A DNA stretch of 64,000 nt from CAYPGJ01 sp050174775 (GTDB lineage Bacteria; Planctomycetota; Phycisphaerae; Phycisphaerales; UBA1924), in NCBI GenBank assembly GCA_050174775.1, contig JBFXJP010000002.1, forward strand, positions 62,001 to 126,000, given 5' to 3'. Below, in pieces: positions 8,098 to 17,388 of the stretch (its first letter is position 1; each line of letters starts with the position of its first letter). Below the pieces are notes generated by a model. The model saw only the letters and a program-made list of their open reading frames with translations, was not told the origin of the DNA and did no database searches. The position numbers and the translations under genes are program-made.

Positions 8098-11004
8098 TCA
8101 CTTCACCGCGAACCAGTCCCTCCCCACCCCCGCCTCAGCCACCAACGGCACGCGCAGGCTCATCGCCTTCTCCATCCGTTCCACGATCACCGCCCGAGCC
8201 TTCTCCGCCACTCCCTCCTCCGCCTCGAACAACAACTCGTCGTGGATCTGCACCAGCATCCGCACCCCCTCCACCTCGGCCTTCTCGCGCGCCCGCTCCG
8301 CAGCATGCGGGCTCAACCTCCGGTGCAAATCCACCATCGCCACCTTGATCAGATCCGCCGCCGACCCCTGCACCACCGAGTTGATCGCGATCCGCTCCCC
8401 GAACGACCGCTCCGCCATGTTCCGCGACCCCACCTGCGGAATGCTCCTCCGCCTCCCCAGAATCGTCTCCACATACCCGTTCCGCTCCGCCTGCTCGATG
8501 CACTCCTGCAGGAACGTCGTGATCCCCGCGAACCGCTTCTTGTATCCCTCAATAATCTCCGCTGCCTCTCGCTCTCCCACCCCAAGCCGCCGCGCCAGCC
8601 CGTACGACGTGATCCCGTACACGATCCCGAAGTTCACCATCTTCGCGCCGTCGCGCTGCTCGCGCGTCACATCCTCCGGCTTCACCCCGTGAATCTGCGC
8701 CGCCACCGCGCGGTGAATGTCCTGCCCCTCCTCGAACGCCTGGATCAACCCCGGGTCGCGCGACAGGTGCGCCAGCATCCGCAATTCGATCTGCGAATAG
8801 TCCGCGCTGATCAGCACATGCCCCGGCGCCGCGACGAACGCTCTGCGGATCTCCCGACCCACATCGCTCCGGATCGGGATGTTCTGCAAGTTCGGATCGC
8901 TGCTGCTCAAACGCCCCGTCGCCGCCACCGTCTGGTGAAACCCCGCGTGAATCCGCCCCGTCTCGTCGTTGATCGCCTCCTTCAACGCCACCAGATACGT
9001 CCCCACCAGCTTCGTCAGCTGCCGATACTCCACCACCAGCCTCGGCACAGGCGACTCCACCGACGCATCCTCAGCAAGCCGCTCGAGCACCTCCACGTCC
9101 GTCGAGTACCCCGTCTTCGTCTTCTTCACCGGCTTGATGCCAAGCCCCGCCTCCTCATCCGTCGGCTTGTTGAACAGAATCCCCGCCAGCTGCTTCGGTG
9201 AGTCCGGATTGAACGCCCGCGGCGAAGCGTCCACGATCTCACGCCGCAATCCCCCGATCCGCTCCTCCAGCCGCGCGCGCTGCCGCTCCAGCTCCGCCCC
9301 GTCCACCAGTATCCCGTTCCACTCCAGCTCCGCCAGCACGTCGATCAGCGGCGTCTCCACCTCGTTCATCAGTTTCTCTAAACCCATCGCCCTGATCTGC
9401 GGCCACATCAGCGCGCACAACTGCAGCGCCACATCCGCATCCTCCGCCGCATACCGCGTCGCCGACTCCAGCCCCACGGTGTCGAACGTCCGCTGCTGCT
9501 TCCCGCTCCCGATCAGCTCCGTGATCGAGATGTTCGTCCGCCCCAGCAGGCCCAACGCGAGCGCATCCAGCGAGTGCGACGAACGCGCCGAGTCGATGAG
9601 ATAGCTCGCCACCATCGAGTCGAACGCGATGCCCCGAAGCTCCACCCCCGCCCTCCGCAACACCAGCAGGTCATACTTCAGGTTGTGTCCGCACTTCCGG
9701 ACCGAAGCATCCTCCAGCATCGGCCCCAGGATCTTCAGCGCCCCCGCCTCGTCCAGATGCGTCCCCGGCTCTGGCGAACGCACCGGCACGTAGAACCCCT
9801 CACCCGCCTTCAACGAGATCGACACCCCGCACAGCTTCGCCGTCAGCGGCGAGAGCCCTGTCGTCTCCGTATCAACCGAGACCACCTCGCCCTTCTCGCA
9901 CCGCTCCACCAACGCGCGCAACTCGCGCTCCGTGCGCACACACTCATACGCCGCCCCATCCGCCGCGCGCTCCACCTTCTCCCCGCTTGTCGACGAGAAC
10001 AACCCCTCATCGAACAACCCCCCCGTCCCCCCGGCGCTCTTCTTCCCCACGCTCCCACCCTTCCCTGCGCTCTTCTCCTCGTCCTCCCCCTCCTCAACCT
10101 CTCCCCCGCGCGCCCTGATCAGCCCCTTCACGTCCTCCTGGTACCGGTTGAACCCCAGCTCCTTCAAGATCGGCCCCAAGGCCTCCAGCCTCAGCCCCCC
10201 CGTGCTCGCCTCACCCACCTCGAACGGAACCTCCACATCCTTCTTCAACTCCACCAACGCTCGGCTCAGCGGCAACCTCCCCGCCGCCTCACGCAACCTC
10301 TCCCCCCGCTTCCCCTTGATCTCCCCCGCGCGCCCCAGCAACGACTCCAGCGTCCCGTACTCCGCAATCAGCTGCGCCGCCGTCTTCGGGCCGATCCCCT
10401 CCACGCCCGGCACATTGTCCACCGTGTCCCCCATCAGCGCGAGCATGTCCACCACCTGCCCGGGCGCGATCCCCTTCTCCTCGCGCAGCCGCGCCTCGTC
10501 CGTCACCTCGTCCGTGTGAACATCCACCATCTCCACCCGACCCGCCTCGAGCAGCTGCATCAGGTCCTTGTCCTTCGACACGATCCTGATCTTCACCCCC
10601 GGCGCCTCGCGCTTCAGCCGCTCCACCACCGTCGCGATCGTGTCGTCCGCCTCCACCCCCTCCACCGCAAGCACCGGCACGCCGATCGCGCGCGTCAGCG
10701 ACACACACCGCTCCACCTGCGGCGAGAGCGCCTCCGGCGGCGCCTCACGGTTCGCCTTGTACGCCTCGTACATCTGGCTCCGAAACGTCCCCCGATCCCC
10801 CGACGCGTCGATCACCATCGCCAGGTACTCAGGCTTGTGCTCCCGCAGCACCTTCAGCAGCATCCCGATGAACCCGAACGTCGCGTTCGTCGGCTCCTTC
10901 GTCACCGGCGACGACATCGGCGTCCGGATCGCGTGATACGCCCGGAACATCTGCGCGTGCCCGTCAATCAGATACAGCGTCCCGCTCGGTGCGCTGCCGC
11001 TCAC
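8098..11004 (-). CDS. polA: DNA polymerase I
   Basis: Repair and Okazaki-fragment polymerase of 968 residues with all three domains. The 5'-3' nuclease occupies about 1-310 (opening LYLIDGHAQMFRAYHA). The 3'-5' proofreading domain, about 345-540, has an intact DTETT motif, the NLKYD motif and the YAAED motif, so proofreading looks active. The polymerase has motif A SADYSQIELR, an O-helix with RDGAKMVNFGIVYG, and motif C QIHDELL. A longer open frame exists upstream, but the GTG at 11004 overlaps the preceding stop by four bases (GTGA) and gives the family start. Confidence 0.97.
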   Translation of the reverse strand: MSGSAPSGTLYLIDGHAQMFRAYHAIRTPMSSPVTKEPTNATFGFIGMLLKVLREHKPEYLAMVIDASGDRGTFRSQMYEAYKANREAPPEALSPQVERCVSLTRAIGVPVLAVEGVEADDTIATVVERLKREAPGVKIRIVSKDKDLMQLLEAGRVEMVDVHTDEVTDEARLREEKGIAPGQVVDMLALMGDTVDNVPGVEGIGPKTAAQLIAEYGTLESLLGRAGEIKGKRGERLREAAGRLPLSRALVELKKDVEVPFEVGEASTGGLRLEALGPILKELGFNRYQEDVKGLIRARGGEVEEGEDEEKSAGKGGSVGKKSAGGTGGLFDEGLFSSTSGEKVERAADGAAYECVRTERELRALVERCEKGEVVSVDTETTGLSPLTAKLCGVSISLKAGEGFYVPVRSPEPGTHLDEAGALKILGPMLEDASVRKCGHNLKYDLLVLRRAGVELRGIAFDSMVASYLIDSARSSHSLDALALGLLGRTNISITELIGSGKQQRTFDTVGLESATRYAAEDADVALQLCALMWPQIRAMGLEKLMNEVETPLIDVLAELEWNGILVDGAELERQRARLEERIGGLRREIVDASPRAFNPDSPKQLAGILFNKPTDEEAGLGIKPVKKTKTGYSTDVEVLERLAEDASVESPVPRLVVEYRQLTKLVGTYLVALKEAINDETGRIHAGFHQTVAATGRLSSSDPNLQNIPIRSDVGREIRRAFVAAPGHVLISADYSQIELRMLAHLSRDPGLIQAFEEGQDIHRAVAAQIHGVKPEDVTREQRDGAKMVNFGIVYGITSYGLARRLGVGEREAAEIIEGYKKRFAGITTFLQECIEQAERNGYVETILGRRRSIPQVGSRNMAERSFGERIAINSVVQGSAADLIKVAMVDLHRRLSPHAAERAREKAEVEGVRMLVQIHDELLFEAEEGVAEKARAVIVERMEKAMSLRVPLVAEAGVGRDWFAVK

Positions 11005-12221
11005 GCCCTCTCCCCGCCAAGCGCCCGCAGCGCCTCCGTGTACGCCTTCCCGGGCGCCATCTTCCGCCGCGCCATCATCGCGCGCGCCACCTCCATGAAC
11101 TTCTCGAACCGATACGCCTTCTCCCCCCCGTCCGTCACCCAGCGCATCGCGGGAACCGCCCCGCTCACGTACGCGCTCGACGCCACCATCGTCCCCGTCC
11201 CGATCGTCACCCCCGTCATCAGCCTCGTGCAGATCGCCGTCTTCACGTGATCCCCGATCACGCTCCCGAAGAACGTCAGCCCCGTTCGCTCCGTCGGCGC
11301 ACCCGCCCCCGCTTTGCTCATCACGTCGCCGTACGTGTTCAGCAGATTCGAATTCGTCGTCCCCGCGCCCAGGTTCGCCCACTCTCCCACCCACGAATCC
11401 CCCAGGTGCCCCTCGTGCGATTTGTTCGCCCACCCCTGGAAGATCGTCCCCCCAACCTCCCCTCCCACCTTGCACCAGGGCCCGATCGCCGTGTTCGCCT
11501 TCACGTGCGCACGATCCATCACCGTCGAGTGCGCCCCGATGAACGCCGGCCCGCACACGATCGCCCCCGGCCGGATCACCGCCTCCTCCGCCACCACCAC
11601 AGGCCCATGCTCCAGATCGAACACCACCGTCGGATACACCGCCGCCGTCGGGTCGATCGTCAGCCCCTCCTCACCGATCGCCAGAACCTCCGGCGGCAAC
11701 TCCTGCGAGTCCCGATCCGACAGCCGCGCAAGATCATGCAAAATCGCCTCATCGCGCAACCGGATCACATCCCAAGGCCTGTGCACCAGCAGCCCGACGT
11801 CCCACTCCTCCACCGTCACCCCAGCCGGCAACTTCCAGTCCCGCGCGAACGCCTCCGCCTCGCCCCCCGCAAGCCGCGCGGCAATCACATGCCCGCTCCC
11901 CTTCTCCACCACCGCGCACCGCAGCTTCAGATCCGCCGCCTCCGCAAACGGCAGCACGCACCGCCCGCTCACGAACACCACCCCCTCCGCGCCCGCGCGC
12001 TGCGCCAACGCCCCGACGTCGTTCACCTTCCGCCCCAGCCGCTCCTCACACACCGCGCGCACCCGCTCAGGGCACGCCAGCCCGTCCACCGGCTCGCCCA
12101 GCAGGTTCTCCCACCGCTCGAGTGTCGTCAGCGCGCCCGTGCGCACCTCATACGCCGCGCGCAGGTCCGTCATCGTGCCCAGACGACCCTGACCATCATC
12201 AAACAAAGCAACCACTGACAT
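11001..12221 (-). CDS. GlmU-like sugar nucleotidyltransferase / left-handed beta-helix protein
   Basis: A 406-residue protein of the GlmU-related family seen in Bacteroidetes and planctomycetes. About 190 N-terminal residues form a degenerate nucleotidyltransferase-like region. From about 195 there are hexapeptide repeats with the family block NKSHEGHLGDSWVGEW, then LGAGTTNSN. No classical LxxGxGTRM pyrophosphorylase loop is obvious, so the N-terminal activity is uncertain. The role is probably in surface-sugar precursor synthesis. The stop overlaps the polA start by four bases. Confidence 0.8.
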   Translation of the reverse strand: MSVVALFDDGQGRLGTMTDLRAAYEVRTGALTTLERWENLLGEPVDGLACPERVRAVCEERLGRKVNDVGALAQRAGAEGVVFVSGRCVLPFAEAADLKLRCAVVEKGSGHVIAARLAGGEAEAFARDWKLPAGVTVEEWDVGLLVHRPWDVIRLRDEAILHDLARLSDRDSQELPPEVLAIGEEGLTIDPTAAVYPTVVFDLEHGPVVVAEEAVIRPGAIVCGPAFIGAHSTVMDRAHVKANTAIGPWCKVGGEVGGTIFQGWANKSHEGHLGDSWVGEWANLGAGTTNSNLLNTYGDVMSKAGAGAPTERTGLTFFGSVIGDHVKTAICTRLMTGVTIGTGTMVASSAYVSGAVPAMRWVTDGGEKAYRFEKFMEVARAMMARRKMAPGKAYTEALRALGGERA

Positions 12222-12253
12222 CCCCGCAGTCTACCGCCTACCCTAGTCCCCCC

Positions 12254-12946
12254 ATGCGCGCCCTCATCTCCGATTTCGACGGCGTCATCCTCAACTCCGA
12301 GCCCATCCACGAGGCCGCCATCCGCGACGCCCTCCAAGACCTCAACCTCGCCAAGGCCGCCGAGTGGTCCGACTGGTCCCGCTTCGTCGGGCACGGCGAC
12401 CGCGAGGCCTTCCGCCGCATGCTCGAAGACGCTTCCCTCCTCCACCTCCTCACCGAACCCCTCTTCACCGACTTCCAACGCCTCAAGAAACACCACATCA
12501 CCCACCGGCTCGCCGACGCCGCCCACCTCGCCTACCCCGTCACCCTCACGCTCCTCCGCGCCGTGCACGCCGCAGGCCTCACCCTCGCAGTCTGCTCCGG
12601 CTCGCGCCGACACGAAGTCATCCCCGTCCTCGACGCGCTCAACCTCACGCCGCTCCTCTCCACCGTGGTCACCTGCGACGACGTCGCCAATACCAAGCCC
12701 GACCCCGAGCCCTATCTGCTCGCCGCAACACGTCTCAACCTGCCCCCCTCCGAATGTCTCGCCATCGAGGACACCCCCGTCGGCGTCACTTCGGCCCGCG
12801 CCGCCGGCTGCCGCGTGCTCGCAGTGCTCCACTCCGCCCCCGAAGCCGTCCTCCGCGCCGCCGGCGCGCACGACATCCTCAGATCCCCCGAAGACTTCGC
12901 GCTCGATTCCATCCGCGACCGCTGGCCGCGACTCATCACCGGCTGA
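12254..12946 (+). CDS. HAD-superfamily hydrolase (beta-phosphoglucomutase/phosphatase-like)
   Basis: A 230-residue HAD subfamily IA protein. Motif I is DFDGVILNSEP with the nucleophile Asp. Motif II has Ser in VCSGSRR, motif III has Lys in TKPDPEPY, and motif IV is IEDTPVGV. A helical cap lies between motifs I and II. The substrate is probably a sugar phosphate. The ATG is 32 nt from the divergent GlmU-like gene start. It is convergent with bioY, with the stop codons back to back. Confidence 0.9.
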   Translation: MRALISDFDGVILNSEPIHEAAIRDALQDLNLAKAAEWSDWSRFVGHGDREAFRRMLEDASLLHLLTEPLFTDFQRLKKHHITHRLADAAHLAYPVTLTLLRAVHAAGLTLAVCSGSRRHEVIPVLDALNLTPLLSTVVTCDDVANTKPDPEPYLLAATRLNLPPSECLAIEDTPVGVTSARAAGCRVLAVLHSAPEAVLRAAGAHDILRSPEDFALDSIRDRWPRLITG

Positions 12947-13555
12947 TCAGCGACCCCGGCTCTTCCCGCCCCGCAGCCGATCACCCGCGCGCCACACGAT
13001 CAACGCGGCGCACGCGCTCTTCATCACCGCGCCCGGCACGAACAACGCCACGCCGTCCGCAAGGAACGACTTGTCCGCCACAAGCACGCTCAGCCACGAA
13101 GCGCCCACCGTCAGCACGATCACATCACCCAGCAGCATCACAGGCAGCGCCGTCCAGACGCTCCGCATCGCGCCCCGATCCGCCAGCCACCCGATCACGA
13201 ACGCAGCGCCCACAAACCCCAGCAGGTACCCGCCCGTCGGCCCGATCAGATGCACCGCCCCGAACGACCCGTGCGCGAACACCGGCGCCCCCAGCGCTCC
13301 CTGCACCAGATACAACACCACGGCAGCCACGCCCAGCCGCCACCCAAGCAACCCCGCTACCACCGCCACCGCCATCGTCTGCAGCGTGATCGGCACAGGC
13401 CACATCGGGATGCTCGCCTGCGCCCCAGCAGCAATCAGCAGGCTCCCGACCACGGCCAGCAGCGCCCGCCCGAGCCACGATCGCGCCCCCACGCGCTCCA
13501 ACGCCCCGGCCCGACCCGTCACGCCCGCCTCAACCCAGGTGTTCTCACTAATCAT
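12947..13555 (-). CDS. bioY: Biotin transporter BioY (ECF-type S component)
   Basis: A 202-residue membrane protein with about six helices. The BioY signature region PVPITLQTMAV lies around residue 55 and is followed by the GPTGGYLLGF block. It binds biotin in the membrane and can work alone or with an EcfA/EcfT energising module, which is not in this window. The ATG at 13555 has GGGAG nine bases upstream. A start at 13576 would add seven residues. Confidence 0.92.
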   Translation of the reverse strand: MISENTWVEAGVTGRAGALERVGARSWLGRALLAVVGSLLIAAGAQASIPMWPVPITLQTMAVAVVAGLLGWRLGVAAVVLYLVQGALGAPVFAHGSFGAVHLIGPTGGYLLGFVGAAFVIGWLADRGAMRSVWTALPVMLLGDVIVLTVGASWLSVLVADKSFLADGVALFVPGAVMKSACAALIVWRAGDRLRGGKSRGR

Positions 13556-13621
13556 CACGCCAGACTCCCGACCCACGCCCCCCCTGTCAACCCGTCCGCT
13601 TTCCTAGTCTTACGACCCCAT

Positions 13622-14824
13622 ATGGCCAACCGCCGCGCCGACATCCAGCCCCATATCCCGTGGAAGCAGTGGGGGACCGACCTCGAGCCCACCGCCCTCG
13701 ACCAGATGCGCCGCGCCTGCTCCCTCCCCATCTCCCTGGCCGCCGCCCTCATGCCCGACGCCCACCCCGGCTTCGGCCTCCCCATCGGCGGCGTCCTCGC
13801 CACCGACAACGCCGTCATCCCCTACGCCGTCGGCGTCGATATCGCCTGCCGCGTCCGCATCACCGTCTCCGACCTCCCCCCCTCCATCCTCATCAACGAC
13901 CCCCGCAGACTCCGCGACGCCATCCACAAGGAAACCCGCTTCGGCATCGGCGCCGAGTTCGAAAAGCCCCGCGACCACGACGTCCTCGACATGGACTGGT
14001 CCATCACCCCACTCGTCTCCTCCCTCAAACGCCGCGCGCAATCACAGCTCGGCACCTCCGGCTCAGGCAACCACTTTGTCGAGTTCGGCGAGCTCGAAGT
14101 CTCCGCGCCCACACTCGGCCTCCAGCCCGCCGTCTACCTCGCCCTCCTCTCCCACTCCGGCTCACGAGGCCCCGGCGCCGCCATCGCCTCCCACTACTCC
14201 AAACTCGCCAAAGAACTCCACCCCGAACTCCCGCGCGAACTCCAGGAACTCGCCTGGTTCAGCCTCGACTCCGCCGAAGGACAGGAATACTGGGCCGCCA
14301 TGTCACTCATGGGCCACTACGCCTCCGCAAACCACGCACTCATCCACCAACACATCCACCAGCGCCTCGGCTCACAAGTCCTCGCCTCCATCGAAAACCA
14401 CCACAACTTCGCCTGGAAAGAAACCCACTCCATCAACGGCCAATCACGCGAGGTCATCGTCCACCGAAAAGGCGCAACCCCCGCCTCAGCCGGAACCCTC
14501 GGCGTCATCCCCGGCTCCATGGCCTCACCAACCTTCATCGTCGAAGGCCTCGCCCAACCCGACTCGCTCCACTCCGCCTCCCACGGCGCCGGACGCGTCA
14601 TGTCCCGCACGCAAGCCAAGAAAAACCTCAACTGGGCCGACGTCAACCAGCGCCTCTCCGACAACGCCGTCACCCTCATCTCCGCAGGCCTCGACGAAGC
14701 GCCCCACGTCTACAAGGACATCCACTCCGTCATGGCCGCGCAGGCCGACCTCGTCAAGCCGCTCGCCACCTTCCACCCCCGCCTCGTGAAGATGGCCCCG
14801 CCCGGCGAACGCGCCGAAGACTGA
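13622..14824 (+). CDS. rtcB: RtcB-family RNA-splicing ligase
   Basis: GTP- and Mn-dependent ligase that joins 2',3'-cyclic phosphate (or 3'-phosphate) to 5'-OH RNA ends. At 400 residues it is the short bacterial type. Metal and guanylate site motifs are visible: DAHPGFGLPIGGV, VDIACRVR (metal Cys), GTSGSGNHFVEF, HSGSRG, ENHHNFAW, HRKGATPA, and SHGAGRVMSR with the histidine that is guanylylated in the family. No archease or rtcA is adjacent. It ends three bases from the convergent exported-protein gene. Confidence 0.95.
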   Translation: MANRRADIQPHIPWKQWGTDLEPTALDQMRRACSLPISLAAALMPDAHPGFGLPIGGVLATDNAVIPYAVGVDIACRVRITVSDLPPSILINDPRRLRDAIHKETRFGIGAEFEKPRDHDVLDMDWSITPLVSSLKRRAQSQLGTSGSGNHFVEFGELEVSAPTLGLQPAVYLALLSHSGSRGPGAAIASHYSKLAKELHPELPRELQELAWFSLDSAEGQEYWAAMSLMGHYASANHALIHQHIHQRLGSQVLASIENHHNFAWKETHSINGQSREVIVHRKGATPASAGTLGVIPGSMASPTFIVEGLAQPDSLHSASHGAGRVMSRTQAKKNLNWADVNQRLSDNAVTLISAGLDEAPHVYKDIHSVMAAQADLVKPLATFHPRLVKMAPPGERAED

Positions 14825-14827
14825 CGC

Positions 14828-15487
14828 TCACCGCCTCCGCCGCGCGCCCGCCGCCGCGCCCATCACCCCGAAGCACGCAACGCCCCCCGCGCTCGGCACA
14901 GCCGTCAGCACGCGCACCTGATCAAACCCGGGCAGAAAATTCCCCACACCCCCGATGCTCAACCCGCCCGGCACGAGCTGAAAGAACAGCGTGTCCGGAA
15001 CGCCCCCGGCCACGAACACGTTCGACACCGGCTGGTTCAGCGTGTTCAGCCCCCGACCGGAAAACGCGTTCGGATACACCGTCCCCGCCGATCCGAACAG
15101 CCCGTCCGACGACACGAGCTGGTTGTCCCCGTAGATCACCGCCACGATCGGCGCATCAAACCGCACCGTCCCGATCTGCAGCGGCGGACCGCCCAACACC
15201 GCGGTGTTCGAGAAGTGCAGCATGTGGCTGTTGAACACCCCGCTCACCACGCCCCCCGTCGCGCTCGTGCTGTTCCCCGGCGCGATCAGGTTCACGCTCA
15301 GCCCGCTCGCGTTCACGCTCACACGCTCGTTCCACGCCACGGCGTTCCCGCCCGCGCCGCCCAGCGATGCCCCCGCGCTCCCCGGCGCCGAAATCACATC
15401 CACGTTCGCCGACGCGCTCAAGATCGCCGCGCCCGCGCTCCCGCACATCCCCACAACCGTCGCCCCAACCCACGCAGTCCTCATCAT
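14828..15487 (-). CDS. Exported paralog 1 of six, PEP-CTERM-like tail
   Basis: Protein of unknown function, 219 residues. An N-terminal signal segment ends near SAGAAI. The body shares with its five neighbours an N-terminal AWNE block, an NSHMLHFSN motif, a VRFDAPIVAVIYGD strand and a DQVRVLT motif. The C-terminus is VPSAGG, a hydrophobic stretch and RRRR, typical of planctomycete sorting tails. The ATG at 15487 (a second ATG follows at once) has AAAGGAG upstream. It is the last unit of the array, has no terminator of its own and faces rtcB. Confidence 0.75.
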   Translation of the reverse strand: MMRTAWVGATVVGMCGSAGAAILSASANVDVISAPGSAGASLGGAGGNAVAWNERVSVNASGLSVNLIAPGNSTSATGGVVSGVFNSHMLHFSNTAVLGGPPLQIGTVRFDAPIVAVIYGDNQLVSSDGLFGSAGTVYPNAFSGRGLNTLNQPVSNVFVAGGVPDTLFFQLVPGGLSIGGVGNFLPGFDQVRVLTAVPSAGGVACFGVMGAAAGARRRR

Positions 15488-15543
15488 CGCGCCGCTCCTT
15501 TCACACACACGCTCCGACGCGCACGCCGCGCCGCAACTACACC

Positions 15544-15576
15544 GGTCAGCGCATTCCCCCTCCCATCCCGGCGCGC
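15544..15576 (-). promoter_or_regulatory. Conserved upstream element of the exported array, copy 1
   Basis: On the minus strand this reads GCGCGCCGG, a G/A-rich stretch, then GCGCTGACC. It lies 57 nt upstream of the paralog 1 start. It is the most diverged copy at its 3' end (CTGACC instead of CTGGCC). The reading frame of this copy relative to its gene differs from copies 2, 3 and 6, so it is conserved as nucleic acid and not as protein. Confidence 0.6.
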
Positions 15577-15605
15577 CTCCCGCGCGCCCGCTCGCAAAAA
15601 ACGAA

Positions 15606-15632
15606 AACGCCCCGCGCTGCACGCGAGGCGTT
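15606..15632 (-). terminator. Intrinsic terminator of exported paralog 2
   Basis: On the minus strand an 11-pair stem (AACGCCTCGCG with CGCGGGGCGTT, one G-T pair) and a five-base loop are followed by T-rich sequence (15590-15605). It lies 70 nt beyond the paralog 2 stop and before copy 1 of the upstream element. Confidence 0.85.
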
Positions 15633-15701
15633 CTCGGCACATCCCCCGGAACTCACATCCCCGGAACCTGAGGAGTAATCCGTCGACCAAACCCACGCGA
15701 T

Positions 15702-16367
15702 TCACCGCCTCCGCCGCGCGCCCCACACGCCCGCCACCCCGAAGCACGCCAGCCCGCCCGCACTCGGCACAGGACGCGTCAGCACCCGGATCTGATCCAC
15801 GCCGAAGAGGAAATTCCCGCCAGCCCCCCCCACGCTCCACCCGCCCGGCAGCAGCTGGAAGAACAGCGTGTCCGGCAGCACGCCCAGCACCTGGGCATAC
15901 GAGAACACCGGCAGACTCACGTTCAGCCCGCGATTCCAGTTGTTCGCGCCGTACGTCGTTCCCGCCGCGCCCAGCAACCCGTCCGTCCCCGCAAGCCGCG
16001 CTTGCGTGTAGATCAACGCCACGATCGGCGCATCGAACTTCACCGTCCCCACGTGGCCCGGCCCCGTCCCCTGCGGAAGCGTCGAATAGTGCAGGATGTG
16101 GCTGTTCACCACCCCCGAATAAAACCCCCCGAGCGCCGTCGCGCTATGCCCAGGCGGCAGCATGTCCACCGCCAGATTGTTCACCACCACGTTCGTCTTC
16201 TCATTCCACGCCACCGCCCTGAACCCAACCCCGGCCAGGTTCTGATCCGCCAATGCAGGCGCCGTGATCACCTGCACCGTGTTCGACGCCGTCACGATCG
16301 CCGCACCCGCGCTCCCGCACACTCCCGCCAAAGCCACGCCCGCTACGCCCCAACGCACAGCACGCAT
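15702..16367 (-). CDS. Exported paralog 2 of six, PEP-CTERM-like tail
   Basis: Unknown function, 221 residues. A signal peptide ends near GSAGAAI, followed by the shared body: AWNEKTNV, VNSHILHYS, VKFDAPIVALIY, DTLFFQLLPGG and DQIRVLT. The tail is VPSAGG, a hydrophobic stretch and ARRRR. It is closest to paralog 1, sharing the DTLFFQL-PGG segment that the other four lack. The ATG at 16367 has GTGGAGG six bases upstream. It is expected at the cell surface or in the periplasm, possibly cleaved by an exosortase encoded elsewhere. Confidence 0.75.
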   Translation of the reverse strand: MRAVRWGVAGVALAGVCGSAGAAIVTASNTVQVITAPALADQNLAGVGFRAVAWNEKTNVVVNNLAVDMLPPGHSATALGGFYSGVVNSHILHYSTLPQGTGPGHVGTVKFDAPIVALIYTQARLAGTDGLLGAAGTTYGANNWNRGLNVSLPVFSYAQVLGVLPDTLFFQLLPGGWSVGGAGGNFLFGVDQIRVLTRPVPSAGGLACFGVAGVWGARRRR

Positions 16368-16427
16368 CGCACACCTCCACTTCCGTCCAACCTTCTCCCG
16401 CAGAGCACGCCGCCCCGCGTACACCAA

Positions 16428-16460
16428 GGCCAGCGCACTCCCACCCTCCTTCCGGCGCGC
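16428..16460 (-). promoter_or_regulatory. Conserved upstream element, copy 2
   Basis: Minus-strand sequence GCGCGCCGGAAGGAGGGTGG, then GAGTGCGCTGGCC, 61 nt upstream of the paralog 2 start and 41 nt after the terminator of paralog 3. The spacing to the start codon is nearly constant across the six copies. Confidence 0.65.
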
Positions 16461-16501
16461 CTCTTCACATTTCCCGCAACCCTCCCGAGCAAAACAAGAC
16501 A

Positions 16502-16527
16502 GGCCCCGCGTCTCCCGACACGGGGCC
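16502..16527 (-). terminator. Intrinsic terminator of exported paralog 3
   Basis: An 11-pair stem (GGCCCCGTGTC with GACGCGGGGCC) and a four-base loop are followed by TGTCTTGTTTT on the minus strand. It lies 36 nt after the paralog 3 stop. The core GCCCCGCG is shared with the other terminators of the array. Confidence 0.85.
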
Positions 16528-16563
16528 GTCGCTCCACACACGTTTATGCAAGCCGCCCGAGCC

Positions 16564-17187
16564 TCACCGCTTCCGACGCAGCGCCGTCAGCACGCCCAAC
16601 GCCCCCAGCGCCACCGCGCCGGGCGTCGGCACCCGCGTCAGCACCCGAACCTGCTCGATCTCGATCGCGCCGGGAATCCCCACGAAATCAAACTGCAGCA
16701 CGTTGCCGTTCGCGATCAGGAACGACCCGGGGTTGATCCCGCGCCCGATCTGCCCCGTGGGGTACGTCGTCCCGCCCGCCCCGAAAATCCCGTCCGACAA
16801 ATCCAGGAACAGATCACTGAAGATCACCGCCTCGATCGGCGCGTTGAACGTCACGCTCCCCAAGGCCTGGAACCCCAGCGGCCCCGCCGTGAAGTGCACG
16901 AAATGGCTGTCATAGATCGCCGTCAGCACGCCGCCCGTCGGCGCCCCGCTCGTCATGAACCCGCCCCCCACCAGCATGTCCACCTGCACGCCCCCGCTCG
17001 GCGCCGTCACGTTCGTCTGCTCATCCCAAGCGTCCGCCAGCGGCCCCGTCAGCACCGGCCAGTCCGCCAACACCGGCGGCGAAATCTGTGCCCCCTGACC
17101 CGCCACGCTCGTGATCGCCGCGCCCGCAACCCCCGTCGCTCCGCACGCAACCGACACACACACAACGCTCCGCATCACGTTCTTCAT
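16564..17187 (-). CDS. Exported paralog 3 of six, PEP-CTERM-like tail
   Basis: Unknown function, 207 residues. The signal segment is MKNVMRSVVCVSVACG and so on, ending near AGAAI. The body has LADAWDEQTNV, a DSHFVHF motif, VTFNAPIEAVIFSD, the GTTYPTGQIGRG block and IEIEQVRVLT. The tail is VPTPGAVALGALG...LRRKR. The ATG at 17187 follows GGAAAGGGG. In this copy the upstream element happens to be open in frame with the gene, but its frame is not kept in copies 1, 4 and 5. Confidence 0.75.
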   Translation of the reverse strand: MKNVMRSVVCVSVACGATGVAGAAITSVAGQGAQISPPVLADWPVLTGPLADAWDEQTNVTAPSGGVQVDMLVGGGFMTSGAPTGGVLTAIYDSHFVHFTAGPLGFQALGSVTFNAPIEAVIFSDLFLDLSDGIFGAGGTTYPTGQIGRGINPGSFLIANGNVLQFDFVGIPGAIEIEQVRVLTRVPTPGAVALGALGVLTALRRKR

Positions 17188-17256
17188 CGAAAACCCCTTT
17201 CCAACACACCCGTCATGTCCTGTTCGCCCGCGGGCCAACCCCGCCGACCACACCAG

Positions 17257-17289
17257 GGCCAGCGGCATCCCGCCCCCGTCCCGGCGCGC
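17257..17289 (-). promoter_or_regulatory. Conserved upstream element, copy 3
   Basis: Minus-strand GCGCGCCGGGACGGGGGCGG, then GATGCCGCTGGCC, 70 nt upstream of the paralog 3 start. Just downstream, GGCGGG and CCCGCGGGCG blocks are shared with copy 4. Confidence 0.65.
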
Positions 17290-17330
17290 AATCCCAAGAA
17301 ATCCTCCCCACCCCCCGCGCAGCGAAAAAA

Positions 17331-17354
17331 GCCCCGCGCCAACCGGCGCGAGGC
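17331..17354 (-). terminator. Intrinsic terminator of exported paralog 4
   Basis: A ten-pair stem (GCCTCGCGCC with GGCGCGGGGC) and a GGTT loop run into six T residues on the minus strand (17325-17330). It is a strong terminator 34 nt after the paralog 4 stop. Confidence 0.9.
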
Positions 17355-17388
17355 CCTCGCATCCCACGTCCTCGTTCTGTCTCGAGCC

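Noticed and set aside
11005..11556. A 184-residue N-terminal extension of DNA polymerase I
   Set aside because: It lies wholly over the GlmU-like gene and is Gly/Arg-rich. The GTG at 11004 in the four-base overlap gives the normal polymerase start.
17188..17367. Longer N-termini for the exported paralogs (reading the upstream element as protein, for example MPLALVWSAG before paralog 3)
   Set aside because: The frame is open in copies 2, 3 and 6 only. In copies 1, 4 and 5 the element is in another frame, and each gene has a ribosome site and signal peptide at the shorter start.
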